Assembly: GCF_016863195.1 (NCBI RefSeq)
Contig: NZ_BOOK01000020.1
Coordinates: 1-64,000 of the forward strand
Direction of reading: 5' to 3'
Origin: Paraplanobispora takensis
Lineage (GTDB): Bacteria > Actinomycetota > Actinomycetes > Streptosporangiales > Streptosporangiaceae
Length of the DNA stretch: 64,000 nt
Part shown: positions 46,093-54,562 of the stretch, one piece after another
Position numbering within the stretch: position 1 is the stretch's first letter
Layout of the letters: each line of letters starts with the position of its first letter
Notes under the pieces: model-generated
What the model was told of the DNA's origin: nothing
Seen by the model: the letters and a program-made list of their open reading frames with translations, nothing else
The model's database searches: none
Program-made: the position numbers and the translations under genes

Positions 46093-47769
46093 ATGGGGGA
46101 GGGGTCCGCCTACCGTGAGTTCCGCGCCGCCCGGGACTTCCTGCTGACCTGCCGGGAGGACTACGCGACCGCCTACCGGGAGTTCTCCTGGCCCCGGCTG
46201 GAGGAGTTCAACTGGGCGCTGGACTGGTTCGACGTGATCGCGCGCGACAACGCCCGGCCGGCGCTGTGGATCGTCGAGGAGGACGGCACGGAGGAACGCC
46301 GGTCGTTCGCCGAGCTGTCAGACCGCTCCAACCGGGTGGCGAACTGGCTGCGGACGCTGGGGGTCGGGCGCGGCGACCGCGTCGTCCTGATGCTGGGCAA
46401 CCAGCTCGAGCTGTGGGAGACCACGCTGGCCGCGGCCAAGCTCGGCGCCGTGGTGATCCCGGCGACCACGCTGCTCACCCCGGCGGACCTGCGCGACCGG
46501 CTCGACCGGGGCGCCGTCCGCCACGTGGTGGCCGCCGGGGCGCAGACCGGCAAGTTCGGCGACCTCCCCGGCGACTACACGCGGATCGCCGTGGGGGAGC
46601 CGGTTCCGGGCTGGCACTCCTACGCCGACGCCTACGGCGCGGACCCCGACTACCGGCCCGACGCGCCGACGAAGGCCGACGACCCGCTGCTGCTGTACTT
46701 CACCTCGGGCACCACGGCGCGACCCAAGCTGGTCGAGCACACCCACGTCTCCTACCCGGTCGGGCACCTGTCCACGATGTACTGGATCGGGCTCGAACCC
46801 GGTGACGTGCACCTGAACATCTCCTCGCCGGGCTGGGCCAAGCACGCCTGGAGCAACGTCTTCGCCCCGTGGAACGCCGAGGCCACGGTGTTCGTCCACA
46901 ACTACACCCGCTTCGACGCCGAGCGCCTCCTCGACGAGATGGCGCGGTGCGGCGTGACCGCCTTCTGCGCCCCGCCGACCGTGTGGCGGATGCTGATCCA
47001 GGCCGACCTCGGCCGGCTGACGACCCCGCCGGTCAAGGTGGTCGGCGCGGGCGAGCCGCTCAACCCCGAGGTCATCCAGCAGGTGCGCGACGCCTGGGGC
47101 GTGACCGTCCGGGACGGCTTCGGGCAGACGGAGACGACCGTCCAGGTGGCCAACACCCCCGGCCAGCCGGTCAAGCCGGGCTCCATGGGCCGTCCCGCCC
47201 CCGGATACGTGGTCGAGCTGATCGACCCGGTCACCGGCGAGCCCGCTCCGGAGGGGGAGATCTGCCTCGACCTGGCCCACCGGCCGCTGGGCCTGATGGC
47301 CGGTTACCGCGGCGATCCCGGCCGCGCGGCGGACGACGGCTACTACCACACCGGCGACATCGCCGCGCGGGACGAGGACGGCTACCTGACCTACGTGGGC
47401 CGGGCCGACGACGTCTTCAAGGCCTCCGACTACCGGATCTCGCCGTTCGAGCTGGAGAGCGTCCTGCTCGAACACGACGCGGTGGCCGAGGCGGCGGTCG
47501 TGCCCGCCCCGGATCCGGTACGGCTGGCCGTACCCAAGGCGTACGTCATCCTCGCCCCGGGCTGGACCCCCGACGAGAAGACCGCCGCCGACATCCTCCG
47601 CCACGCCCGCGAGCACCTGGCGCCCTACAAGCGGGTGCGCCGCCTGGAGTTCGCCGAGCTGCCCAAGACCATCTCGGGCAAGATCCGCAGGGTCGAACTC
47701 CGTGCCCGGGCCGCGGACCCGCAGCTGCGGGGCACGGAGTACCGGGAGGAGGACCTCCCCGCCACCTGA
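46093..47769 (+). CDS. AMP-forming acyl-CoA synthetase (acetyl/medium-chain type)
   Basis: A 558-residue ANL-superfamily ligase activating a carboxylic acid to acyl-AMP and then acyl-CoA. Motifs are LLLYFTSGTTARPKLVEHTH (phosphate loop, about 204-223), DGFGQTETT, GYYHTGDIA and the C-terminal catalytic Lys in PKTISGKIRRVELR. The sequence resembles the acyl-CoA synthetases annotated as medium-chain or 'AMP-binding' beside acyl-CoA dehydrogenases. The start ATG follows AAGGAGAG. It converges with an acyl-CoA dehydrogenase gene 12 bp away, suggesting fatty-acid or branched-acid catabolism. Confidence 0.9.
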   Translation: MGEGSAYREFRAARDFLLTCREDYATAYREFSWPRLEEFNWALDWFDVIARDNARPALWIVEEDGTEERRSFAELSDRSNRVANWLRTLGVGRGDRVVLMLGNQLELWETTLAAAKLGAVVIPATTLLTPADLRDRLDRGAVRHVVAAGAQTGKFGDLPGDYTRIAVGEPVPGWHSYADAYGADPDYRPDAPTKADDPLLLYFTSGTTARPKLVEHTHVSYPVGHLSTMYWIGLEPGDVHLNISSPGWAKHAWSNVFAPWNAEATVFVHNYTRFDAERLLDEMARCGVTAFCAPPTVWRMLIQADLGRLTTPPVKVVGAGEPLNPEVIQQVRDAWGVTVRDGFGQTETTVQVANTPGQPVKPGSMGRPAPGYVVELIDPVTGEPAPEGEICLDLAHRPLGLMAGYRGDPGRAADDGYYHTGDIAARDEDGYLTYVGRADDVFKASDYRISPFELESVLLEHDAVAEAAVVPAPDPVRLAVPKAYVILAPGWTPDEKTAADILRHAREHLAPYKRVRRLEFAELPKTISGKIRRVELRARAADPQLRGTEYREEDLPAT

Positions 47770-47781
47770 TGGGCGGGCCGC

Positions 47782-48984
47782 CTACGACAGGTACGGCTTG
47801 AGCTCGCGGCGGGCGACGGTGCGCAGATGGACCTCGTCGGGTCCGTCGAAGATGCGCATCGCGCGGGCCTGGGCGTACATCAGGGCGAGCGGGACGTCGT
47901 CGCTGACCCCCATCCCGCCGTGGACCTGGATGGCCCGGTCGATGACCTGGCAGGCCATCCGGGGGGCGACGACCTTGATGGCGGAGATCTCGGAGGCGGC
48001 GGCCTGCGCGCCCACGGTGTCGATCATCCAGGCCGCCTTCAGGGTGAGCAGCCGGGCCTGCTCGATCGCCAGGCGGGACTCGGCGATCTGCTGCTGGACG
48101 ACGCCCTGCTGGGCGAGGGTCTGGCCGAAGGCCACGCGGCCGGCCGCGCGGGCGCACATCAGCTCCATCGCGCGCTCGGCCATGCCGATGGCCCGCATGC
48201 AGTGGTGGATGCGGCCGGGCCCCAGGCGGGCCTGGGCGATCCTGAAGCCGTCCCCCTCCGCGCCGATCAGGTTCCCGGCGGGCACGCGGACGTCGGTGAA
48301 GACGATCTCGGAGTGGCCGTGCTGCTCCTGGTAGCCGAAGAGCGGCAGGTGGCGGACGATCTCGACGCCGGGCGTGTCCGTCGGGACCAGCACCATCGAC
48401 TGCCGGCGGTGGGAGGGGCCGTCCGGATCGGTCTTGCCCATCACGATCATGATCGAGCAGCGCGGGTCGGCCGCGCCGGTGATGAACCACTTGCGGCCGT
48501 TGATCACGTATTCGGAGCCGTCGAGCCTGATCGAGGTGGTGATGTTGGTGGCGTCGCTGGAGGCCACCGCGGGCTCGGTCATCGCGAACGCCGAGCGGAT
48601 CTCGCCGTCGAGCAGGGGGCGCAGCCAGCGCTCCCGCTGTCCGGGCGTGCCGAACATGTGCAGGACCTCCATGTTCCCGGTGTCCGGGGCGGCGCAGTTC
48701 AGCGCCTCGGGGGCGAGGTCGGGGGAGCGGCCGGTGACCTCGGCCAGGCTCGCGTAGTCGAGGACGGACAGGCCCGACTCGGCGGGCAGGAACAGGTTCC
48801 ACAGGCCGCGGGAGCGGGCCTCGGCCTTGAGCTCCTCCACCACCGGGGGCAGGGTGTGGTCGTCGTGGCCGCGGGCGGCCCGCCACTGGTGGTAGACCGG
48901 CTCCGCCGGATAGACGTGGGTGGTCATGAAGTCGGTCAGATCGGCGAGGTATTCCTCCGCCTTCGGGCTGAGCGCGAAGTCCAT
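47782..48984 (-). CDS. Acyl-CoA dehydrogenase, ACAD10/11-like
   Basis: A 400-residue FAD flavoenzyme. The N-terminal helical domain begins FALSPKAEEYLADL, the middle beta domain has FAMTEPAVASSDATNI, and the C-terminal helical domain has GRIHHCMRAIGMAERAME and QVHGGMGVSDDVPLA. The GRIHHCMR segment is typical of the ACAD10/11 branch, some members of which oxidise 4-hydroxy or long-chain acyl-CoAs. The catalytic base cannot be assigned with certainty. The ATG has no Shine-Dalgarno; CAGACT lies 7 bp upstream, so it may be leaderless. It is divergent from a HAD gene. Confidence 0.9.
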   Translation of the reverse strand: MDFALSPKAEEYLADLTDFMTTHVYPAEPVYHQWRAARGHDDHTLPPVVEELKAEARSRGLWNLFLPAESGLSVLDYASLAEVTGRSPDLAPEALNCAAPDTGNMEVLHMFGTPGQRERWLRPLLDGEIRSAFAMTEPAVASSDATNITTSIRLDGSEYVINGRKWFITGAADPRCSIMIVMGKTDPDGPSHRRQSMVLVPTDTPGVEIVRHLPLFGYQEQHGHSEIVFTDVRVPAGNLIGAEGDGFRIAQARLGPGRIHHCMRAIGMAERAMELMCARAAGRVAFGQTLAQQGVVQQQIAESRLAIEQARLLTLKAAWMIDTVGAQAAASEISAIKVVAPRMACQVIDRAIQVHGGMGVSDDVPLALMYAQARAMRIFDGPDEVHLRTVARRELKPYLS

Positions 48985-49066
48985 ACCGGTCAGTCTGGCA
49001 GCACCCCTTTTCCGGTCTCCCGGCGGCTACGCCTACGCTGTAACCGGTTCTAGACGAGGAGGCGGA

Positions 49067-49711
49067 ATGATCAAGGGTGTGCTGGTCGACTGGGGCGGGG
49101 TGCTGACCACCGGCCTGCACGAGGCGATCGAGGCCTGGATCGTCACCGAGCGGATCGACGCCGCGCACTACCGCGACGTGATGCGCGAGCTGGTGATGCA
49201 CGCCTACGAGGGCGAGTCCGGCGCGGAGAACCCGATCCACGCCCTGGAGCGGGGCGAGATCTCCGCCCTGGAGTTCGAGCGTGACCTGGCGGCCAGGCTG
49301 CTGACCACCGACGGCGTGCAGCCGGCCGCCGAAGGGCTGCTGACCAGGATGTTCGCCGGCTTCCAGCCGGTCCAGCCGATGTACGACATGCTGGCGGCCG
49401 TCCGGGAGGCGGGGCTGAAGACCTGCCTGCTGTCCAACTCCTGGGCCAACGACTACCCCCGCGACAGCTGGGACGGGATCTTCGACGAGATCGTCATCTC
49501 CGGCGAGATCGGCATGCGCAAGCCGGAGCCCCGGATCTTCGAGTACGCCCTGGAGCGGGTCGGGCTGTCCGGTCCCGAGTGCGTGTTCATCGACGACATC
49601 GAGGCCAACATCGTGGCAGCCCGTGAGCTGGGCATCGTCGGCGTGCACCACCGGGACGCCGCGGCGACCATCGCAGAGATGGAGACCCTGCTCAGCGTCC
49701 CGCTGCGCTGA
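49067..49711 (+). CDS. HAD-superfamily hydrolase, ACAD10 N-terminal-like
   Basis: A 214-residue HAD-IA protein. Motif I is VLVDWGGVLT (nucleophile Asp8; the usual second Asp is Gly, as in the epoxide-hydrolase-N-terminal/ACAD10 group). Motif II is LLSNSW, motif III has GMRKPEPRIF, and motif IV is CVFIDDIEANI. The fold is a cytoplasmic phosphatase-like enzyme of unknown substrate. AGGAGG lies 3 bp before GGAATG. It is divergent from the ACAD10/11-like dehydrogenase across 82 bp. Confidence 0.87.
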   Translation: MIKGVLVDWGGVLTTGLHEAIEAWIVTERIDAAHYRDVMRELVMHAYEGESGAENPIHALERGEISALEFERDLAARLLTTDGVQPAAEGLLTRMFAGFQPVQPMYDMLAAVREAGLKTCLLSNSWANDYPRDSWDGIFDEIVISGEIGMRKPEPRIFEYALERVGLSGPECVFIDDIEANIVAARELGIVGVHHRDAAATIAEMETLLSVPLR

Positions 49712-49833
49712 CCGCCCCGGTTCCGGCGCGCCGCCGCGGCGCCGCGTCTCGCGGCGGGGGCGCCGGGCCTGGCACACTCGTTGGACGATCGGCGCCGGTC
49801 GGGCGCCGCCGCAGAACACAGATCGAGGCACTG

Positions 49834-50340
49834 ATGCGCGTCTATCTGCCGTGCACGCTCCCCTTGCTGGCCCGCGTGGTCACGGCCAAGGAGCTCGGCC
49901 CGGCCCCGCTGATCGGTTACGCGGTGACCCCCGCGCTGACCGAGTGGTACGCCTCGGGGGACACCGAGGAACTGGAGTACGTCGCCCTGACGGAGGCGGC
50001 CAGGGGGTCGCTGCGGATGCTGGCCGCCGACCGCGTCGACGGCGTCGACGTGCCCGCCCGCCGGGTGGTGATCGCCGCCGAGGTGGCGGACGACGACGTG
50101 AGCACGGGCACCGACCTGCGGGAGCGCGCGCGGGTACGGCTCGCGCGGTCCATCCCGATGGAGGAGATCGCCGCGGTGCACGTCGACGACCCCTCGGCGG
50201 TCGACGACATCGAGGCCGCCGTCGCCGCGCTGCCGGCCGCCGACAAGGGCGACGACGACGCCCGGTTCACCGTGGACGGCGCCGAGGCCCACGAGCTCAT
50301 GTGGTACGCCACCCAGGAGATGTCCGACCTCGTCGACTGA
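49834..50340 (+). CDS. DUF6912-family protein
   Basis: A 168-residue soluble acidic protein beginning MRVYLPCTLPLLARVV. It contains GYAVTPALTEWYASGDTEELEYVAL and RRVVIAAEVADDDV (listed by motif), and ends in HELMWYATQEMSDLVD. It matches a conserved actinobacterial family of unknown function usually encoded near HAD hydrolases and DNA metabolism genes. No catalytic motif is visible. GAGG precedes the ATG at 5 bp. Confidence 0.8.
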   Translation: MRVYLPCTLPLLARVVTAKELGPAPLIGYAVTPALTEWYASGDTEELEYVALTEAARGSLRMLAADRVDGVDVPARRVVIAAEVADDDVSTGTDLRERARVRLARSIPMEEIAAVHVDDPSAVDDIEAAVAALPAADKGDDDARFTVDGAEAHELMWYATQEMSDLVD

Positions 50341-50374
50341 CGGTTATTCATGTGCCTCACCTGCGCGTTCTCGG

Positions 50375-50380
50375 TAGAAT
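50375..50380 (+). promoter_or_regulatory. -10 element of the HAD gene at 50390
   Basis: TAGAAT with 9 bp to the ATG, giving a 5' untranslated region of at most 2-3 nt. No Shine-Dalgarno. Confidence 0.4.
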
Positions 50381-50389
50381 TCACGCAAT

Positions 50390-51025
50390 ATGAGACACAT
50401 TGTTTGGGACTGGAACGGCACGCTCTTCCACGACATCGACGCCGTCGTCGGGGCGACCAACGCGGTCTTCGAGCCCTACGGGCTCGGCTCCTACGACGTC
50501 GAGGGCTTCCGCGCGGTCTACACCCGGCCGATCTGGACGACCTACGAGCGCATGCTCGGCCGTCCGCTGGAGGACGGCGAGTGGGCCCGGCTCGACCAGG
50601 GCTTCCACGACCACTACCACCGGCTGATGCTGGAGTGCGGCCTCGCGGCCGACGCGCTGTCCACCCTGCGGAGCTGGGAGCGGGAGGGCGGCACCCAGTC
50701 GCTGCTGTCCATGTGGTGGCACGAGCGGCTGGTCGCCAAGGTCGCCGAGTACGGCATCGACCGGCACTTCACCCGGGTCGACGGGCTGCTGCACACCGAG
50801 CCGGGCGGGCACAAGGCCGAGTGCATGGTGGCCCACCTGAAGGCGCTGGACGTCGACCCCGGCGACGTCCTCGTGATCGGCGACAGCGTGGACGACGCGC
50901 ACGCCGCGCAGCACGTCGGGGCCCGCGCGGTCCTCTACACCGGCGGGATGACCGGCCGCGGGGACCTGGAGGCGTTCGGCGTGCCGGTCGTGGACACCCT
51001 CGCGAACGCCATCGACTACGCATAA
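50390..51025 (+). CDS. HAD-superfamily hydrolase (DWNGT type)
   Basis: A 211-residue HAD phosphatase-like protein. Motif I is IVWDWNGTLFHD, with nucleophile Asp7 and Asn in place of the second Asp, a pattern known in this subgroup. The cap is alpha-helical. Motif II is LLSMWW (Ser), motif III Lys is in GGHKAECM and motif IV is VLVIGDSVDDAHAA. The substrate is unknown. It is followed by another HAD gene 85 bp downstream. Confidence 0.88.
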   Translation: MRHIVWDWNGTLFHDIDAVVGATNAVFEPYGLGSYDVEGFRAVYTRPIWTTYERMLGRPLEDGEWARLDQGFHDHYHRLMLECGLAADALSTLRSWEREGGTQSLLSMWWHERLVAKVAEYGIDRHFTRVDGLLHTEPGGHKAECMVAHLKALDVDPGDVLVIGDSVDDAHAAQHVGARAVLYTGGMTGRGDLEAFGVPVVDTLANAIDYA

Positions 51026-51110
51026 CCGGACGATTTCCGTATCAGTGGCGGCCAGAGTGCGGCCGGTGGCCGTACTCTGGCATCCCGCCGAGTGTCTTTC
51101 GGAGGTCACG

Positions 51111-51827
51111 ATCACCCGCCTCGTTCTCTGGAACGTCGACCTCACCCTGGTCGACGTCTCCATCGTCACGCGCGACGCCTACGCCGACGCCTTCCGGCGG
51201 GTCACCGGGCGGCCCCTGGTCAAGCTGACCCAGCACAACGGCCGTCCGGACTCGGAGATCGTCTTCGAGACGCTGGCGATCAACGGGATCATCGCCGAGG
51301 ACGAGCACCTGCCGAAGTTCCTGGACGCGCTGGCCGACGCCTTCGCGGCGCGCCGCGGGCGGCTGGCCGGGGAGGGCAGGGCGATGCCCGGGGCCGGTGA
51401 CGCGCTGCGGGCGGTCTCCCGGCTCACCGGCACCGTCCAGTCGGTGCTCACCGGCACGATCAAGAGCAACGCCGTGCTCAAGCTGACCGCGTTCGGGCTC
51501 CACAAGCACGTGGACTTCGAGGTCGGCGGCTACGGCGAGGAGGTCTACCCCAAGGCCACGCTGCTGCAGGTGGCGCAGGGCAGGGCCAAGGCGAAGTACG
51601 GCATGGCCTTCGACGGGGGCAACACCGTGCTGATCGGCGACTCGGTCCGGGACGTGCAGGCGGCCAAGATCGCCGGGGCGTCGGTGGTCGCGGTGGCCAC
51701 CGGGCGGTCCCTCCCGGCCGAACTCCACGAGGCGGGCGCCGACGTGGTGCTGGGCGACCTGTACAACCCGGCGGAGGTCGTCGCGGCCGTGGCCCGGCTC
51801 ACCCCGCCCGTCGGCCGCGCCGGATAA
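51111..51827 (+). CDS. HAD-like protein with Asn at the nucleophile position
   Basis: A 238-residue HAD fold protein counted from an ATC codon. Motif I is LVLWNVDLTLVD, so the nucleophile Asp is Asn8 while the second Asp (10) is kept. Motif II Thr is in SVLTGTIKSN, motif III in YPKATLL, and motif IV is VLIGDSVRDVQAA. The fold is intact but phosphatase chemistry is doubtful. GGAGG lies exactly 5 bp before ATC 51111. GTG codons at 51045, 51057 and 51066 have no ribosome binding site and add sequence unlike the family. If ATC is not used, the start is 51045 (260 residues). It converges with the PBP gene. Confidence 0.75.
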   Translation: MTRLVLWNVDLTLVDVSIVTRDAYADAFRRVTGRPLVKLTQHNGRPDSEIVFETLAINGIIAEDEHLPKFLDALADAFAARRGRLAGEGRAMPGAGDALRAVSRLTGTVQSVLTGTIKSNAVLKLTAFGLHKHVDFEVGGYGEEVYPKATLLQVAQGRAKAKYGMAFDGGNTVLIGDSVRDVQAAKIAGASVVAVATGRSLPAELHEAGADVVLGDLYNPAEVVAAVARLTPPVGRAG

Positions 51828-51890
51828 CCGGCCGGCTCCCCGCCCGTCGGCCGCGCCGGGTCCCCTTCCTGCCCGGCGGACGGCTCCCCG

Positions 51891-51950
51891 CCTCCCCGCT
51901 CACCGCTTCCCCGCTCACCGCCTTCCCGCTCACCGCCTTCCCGCTCACCG
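51891..51950. repeat. 15-bp tandem repeat, four copies
   Basis: Four head-to-tail copies of CCTTCCCGCTCACCG (last two identical, first two with single changes). The fourth copy overlaps the PBP stop codon at 51945. On the minus strand the repeat is in frame with the PBP and would encode SGKAV/SGEAV units if read through. Confidence 0.85.
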
Positions 51951-53507
51951 GTCGCCGAGCTCCGCCAGGAACCGGGCCGCGATCGGGGCGGCGGTCTCGG
52001 AGCCCGCGCCGCCGCCCTCGACGATCACCGAGAAGGCCAGGTCCCCCCGGTAGCCGATGAACCAGGCGTGCGAGGGCGGCTCCTCGCCCGAGCCGTACTC
52101 GGCGGTCCCGGTCTTGCCCGCCGTACCGGAGGGGAAGGAGACGCCGCTCGCGGTGCCCTCCACCACCACGGCGGGCATCAGCGTGCGCAGGGCGCCTACC
52201 ACCTCCGGCTCCAGCCTCCTCGGCTCGGCCGCGGGGAGCAGCCCGGCCTCCACCAGCCGGGGCGGCCGCCAGGAGCCGTCGGCGATGGCCGCCGCCACGG
52301 TGGCCATGTTCAGCGGGCTGGTCAGCACCCGGCCCTGGCCGATCGAGGCCGAGGCGAGGTCGGTGTCGTCCCCGGGCGCGGGGAAGAGCGCCCGTACGGC
52401 GGGCACGCCCGGCCGGACCGGCGCCTCGAACCCGAAGTCCCGCGCGACCTCGGCCATCCGCCGCCCGCCGAGCCGGTCGACGCTCAGCCGCCCGAACGTG
52501 GTGTTGCACGAGTGCGCGAACGCCTCGCGCAGCGAGGGCGTGCCGTAGTCCTTGAACCCGGCGTTGTGGAACGGGAAGCCGCCGATGTTCTGCTCGGCCG
52601 GGCAGGCCACCCGCTCCCCGGCGGTCATGCCGTCGGCGACCAGCGCCGAGGCGGTGATCACCTTGAACGTCGACCCCGGCGGGTAGTGGCCCAGCAGGGC
52701 CCGGTTGAACCCGCCCGGCTTGTTGGCAGCCGCCAGGATCTCGCCGGTCGAGGGGCGGAGCGCGACCAGCGAGGCGGGCCTGTCCACCCCGGCCAGGGCG
52801 TCCGCCGCGGCCCGGTGGACCTCCAGGTCGACGGTCGTCCTCAGCTCCCGGCCCGGCCGGGCGTCGGCGGTGGCGAGGGTGGCCACCTTCGCGTTCCCCC
52901 TCACCAGGTCGATCCGGGCCGAGGAGGTGCCGGTGAGGCGGTCGCGGTAGGTCTTCGTCAGCTCCTCCACCAGCTGCTGCACCGAGCCGGGAGTGGAGGG
53001 CGTGTCGATCCGGGTGCCGTCGGCGGCGAGGACGGGCGCCCGCTCGGCCTCGACGGTCACGGCCTTGATGCGCATCCCCTCGCGGAGGCGGGGATGGACG
53101 GCGGCCGGGGACCACCGCACCCGCCAGGTCCGCTCGTGCTCGACCAGGCTCAGCGAGCCGTCGTAGGTCCAGTCCACGGGCCCTTCCAGCCGGGCCCGGA
53201 AGCGCACCGCCGTACCGTCCCCCTCCTCGGAGGCGCCGTCTGCCTCCGGGCCGGCGGTCCCGACGACCTCGAAGCCGGCCCCCGACAGCTTCAGGTCGGT
53301 CCGGAAGCGTTCGTACCAGCCGTCGAACCCCTCCGGCGGATCGACGGTGAGCGCGCGCATCGCGGCGTAGTCCTGCCGGTCCCACGCGGCCAGGAACAGC
53401 CGGGCCGTCTCCTCCGGCGAGCCCTGGGTGCGCAGCGCCCACACCGCCCCGCCGATCGCGGTGGCCGGGACCAGCACCGCCGCCGCCACCAGGTTCCTCA
53501 GCCTCAT
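51945..53507 (-). CDS. Penicillin-binding transpeptidase with NTF2-like domain
   Basis: A 520-residue class B-type PBP. An N-terminal signal anchor (residues 5-25) is followed by a MecA-N/NTF2-like domain (about 30-140), a dimerisation region and the transpeptidase domain. The catalytic motifs are STFK (Ser279, Lys282), SCN (333-335) and KTGT (465-468). This layout matches mycobacterial PbpA/PBPA-related and MecA-like enzymes that crosslink peptidoglycan with low beta-lactam affinity. It is divergent from the LysR gene at 53642, with only 134 bp between. Confidence 0.92.
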   Translation of the reverse strand: MRLRNLVAAAVLVPATAIGGAVWALRTQGSPEETARLFLAAWDRQDYAAMRALTVDPPEGFDGWYERFRTDLKLSGAGFEVVGTAGPEADGASEEGDGTAVRFRARLEGPVDWTYDGSLSLVEHERTWRVRWSPAAVHPRLREGMRIKAVTVEAERAPVLAADGTRIDTPSTPGSVQQLVEELTKTYRDRLTGTSSARIDLVRGNAKVATLATADARPGRELRTTVDLEVHRAAADALAGVDRPASLVALRPSTGEILAAANKPGGFNRALLGHYPPGSTFKVITASALVADGMTAGERVACPAEQNIGGFPFHNAGFKDYGTPSLREAFAHSCNTTFGRLSVDRLGGRRMAEVARDFGFEAPVRPGVPAVRALFPAPGDDTDLASASIGQGRVLTSPLNMATVAAAIADGSWRPPRLVEAGLLPAAEPRRLEPEVVGALRTLMPAVVVEGTASGVSFPSGTAGKTGTAEYGSGEEPPSHAWFIGYRGDLAFSVIVEGGGAGSETAAPIAARFLAELGDR

Positions 53508-53593
53508 CCTCGGTCCCCCTCGTCGTCGCGAGCTCTCGGTGCGAGCCCTCGTCGCGAGCCGAGGAGACCAGAGGAGCGCGGCTGATGTCCAAT

Positions 53594-53632
53594 ATTGATA
53601 TGGATGTCGAGATGATATGGAAATTGATATCC
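53594..53632. promoter_or_regulatory. Three AT-rich repeats, probable LysR binding region
   Basis: ATTGATATGG (53594), GATGATATGG (53611) and ATTGATATCC (53623) stand out as AT-rich in the GC-rich divergent gap between the PBP and LysR genes. LysR regulators typically bind such spaced repeats next to their own promoter. TATCCT (53628-53633) is 8 bp before the LysR ATG and could be its -10. Confidence 0.5.
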
Positions 53633-53641
53633 TTCCTGTTC

Positions 53642-54562
53642 ATGGACCTGGTGAAGCACCTGCGCTACTTCATCGTCGTGGCCGAGGAACTGCACTTCGG
53701 CAACGCGGCGATCCGGCTCGGCATGGCGCAGCCGCCCCTCAGCCAGCGCATCCGGCGCCTGGAGGAGGAGCTGGGCGTGCGGCTGTTCGACCGCTCCAGC
53801 CGCCAGGTGCGTCTCACCGAGGCGGGCCGGGCGCTGCTGGCCGAGGCCGCGGAGATCGTCGCCCGGGTCGACCGGCTCCGCACCCTGGCCGAGCGGGGGG
53901 AGGGGACAGTCCTGCGGGTCGGGGTCCCGCCCGACCTGGGTTCGGCGGTGATCGCGGCGCTGATCGCCGGCTTCCGCGAGGCCGAACGCGGAGTACGGCT
54001 GGAGCCCGCCGAGATGTGGAGCGCCGACCAGGTCACCGGGATCACCGACGGCGCCCTGGACGTGGGGGTGATCCGCCACCCGATCGCGGCCCCCGGGCTG
54101 AGCTTCGGGCCGATGCTCGTGCAGCGCCCGGGCGTGGTGCTGGCCGGCTCCGACCCGCTCGCCGGGACGGCCTCGGTGCACCTGGCCGACCTGGCCGGGC
54201 GGCGGCTCGTCCTGTTCCCCGGAGAGCCGGGGCTGCAGGAGGAGACGCTCGCCGAGTGCCGCCGCCACGGGTTCGTCCCGCAGGAGGTGCACGAGGCGCA
54301 GACCCTCGGCCTGGTCATGGCCGGTACGGCCGTCGCCTTCGGGCCCCGGGTGGAGCTGCCGGGCCTGTGCTGGCGGCCGCTGCTGGGCGACCCGCTGGCC
54401 TGGCGGATCTCGACCGCCTGGCGGGGCGAGGCGGGACCGGCCGCCCGGACGTTCGGGGCGGTGGCCGTACGGGTCCTGCGGGAGAATGCCGGGATGACGG
54501 ACGACGGCGCGGCACCGGTGCGCCAGGTGCGGGCCAGGCCGGCCTCGGGGTTCCTGGCATGA
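53642..54562 (+). CDS. LysR-family regulator
   Basis: A 306-residue LTTR. The winged helix is VKHLRYFIVVAEELHFGNAA and PPLSQRIRRLEEELGVRLFDR, and the effector domain begins about residue 90 (LRVGVPPDLG). The ATG at 53642 matches the family start MDLVKHLRYF and is preceded by a -10-like TATCCT, so a leaderless message is likely. A longer frame from ATG 53585 has GAGGAG 8 bp upstream and would add 19 hydrophobic residues; I consider it less likely. Its stop overlaps the beta-lactamase-like gene (ATGA). Confidence 0.88.
   Translation: MDLVKHLRYFIVVAEELHFGNAAIRLGMAQPPLSQRIRRLEEELGVRLFDRSSRQVRLTEAGRALLAEAAEIVARVDRLRTLAERGEGTVLRVGVPPDLGSAVIAALIAGFREAERGVRLEPAEMWSADQVTGITDGALDVGVIRHPIAAPGLSFGPMLVQRPGVVLAGSDPLAGTASVHLADLAGRRLVLFPGEPGLQEETLAECRRHGFVPQEVHEAQTLGLVMAGTAVAFGPRVELPGLCWRPLLGDPLAWRISTAWRGEAGPAARTFGAVAVRVLRENAGMTDDGAAPVRQVRARPASGFLA

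Noticed and set aside
53585-53641. Longer LysR N-terminus from ATG 53585
   Set aside because: It has a fair ribosome binding site, but the 19 extra hydrophobic residues are unlike LysR proteins and are encoded by the AT-rich repeat region that looks regulatory. It is kept as an alternative only.
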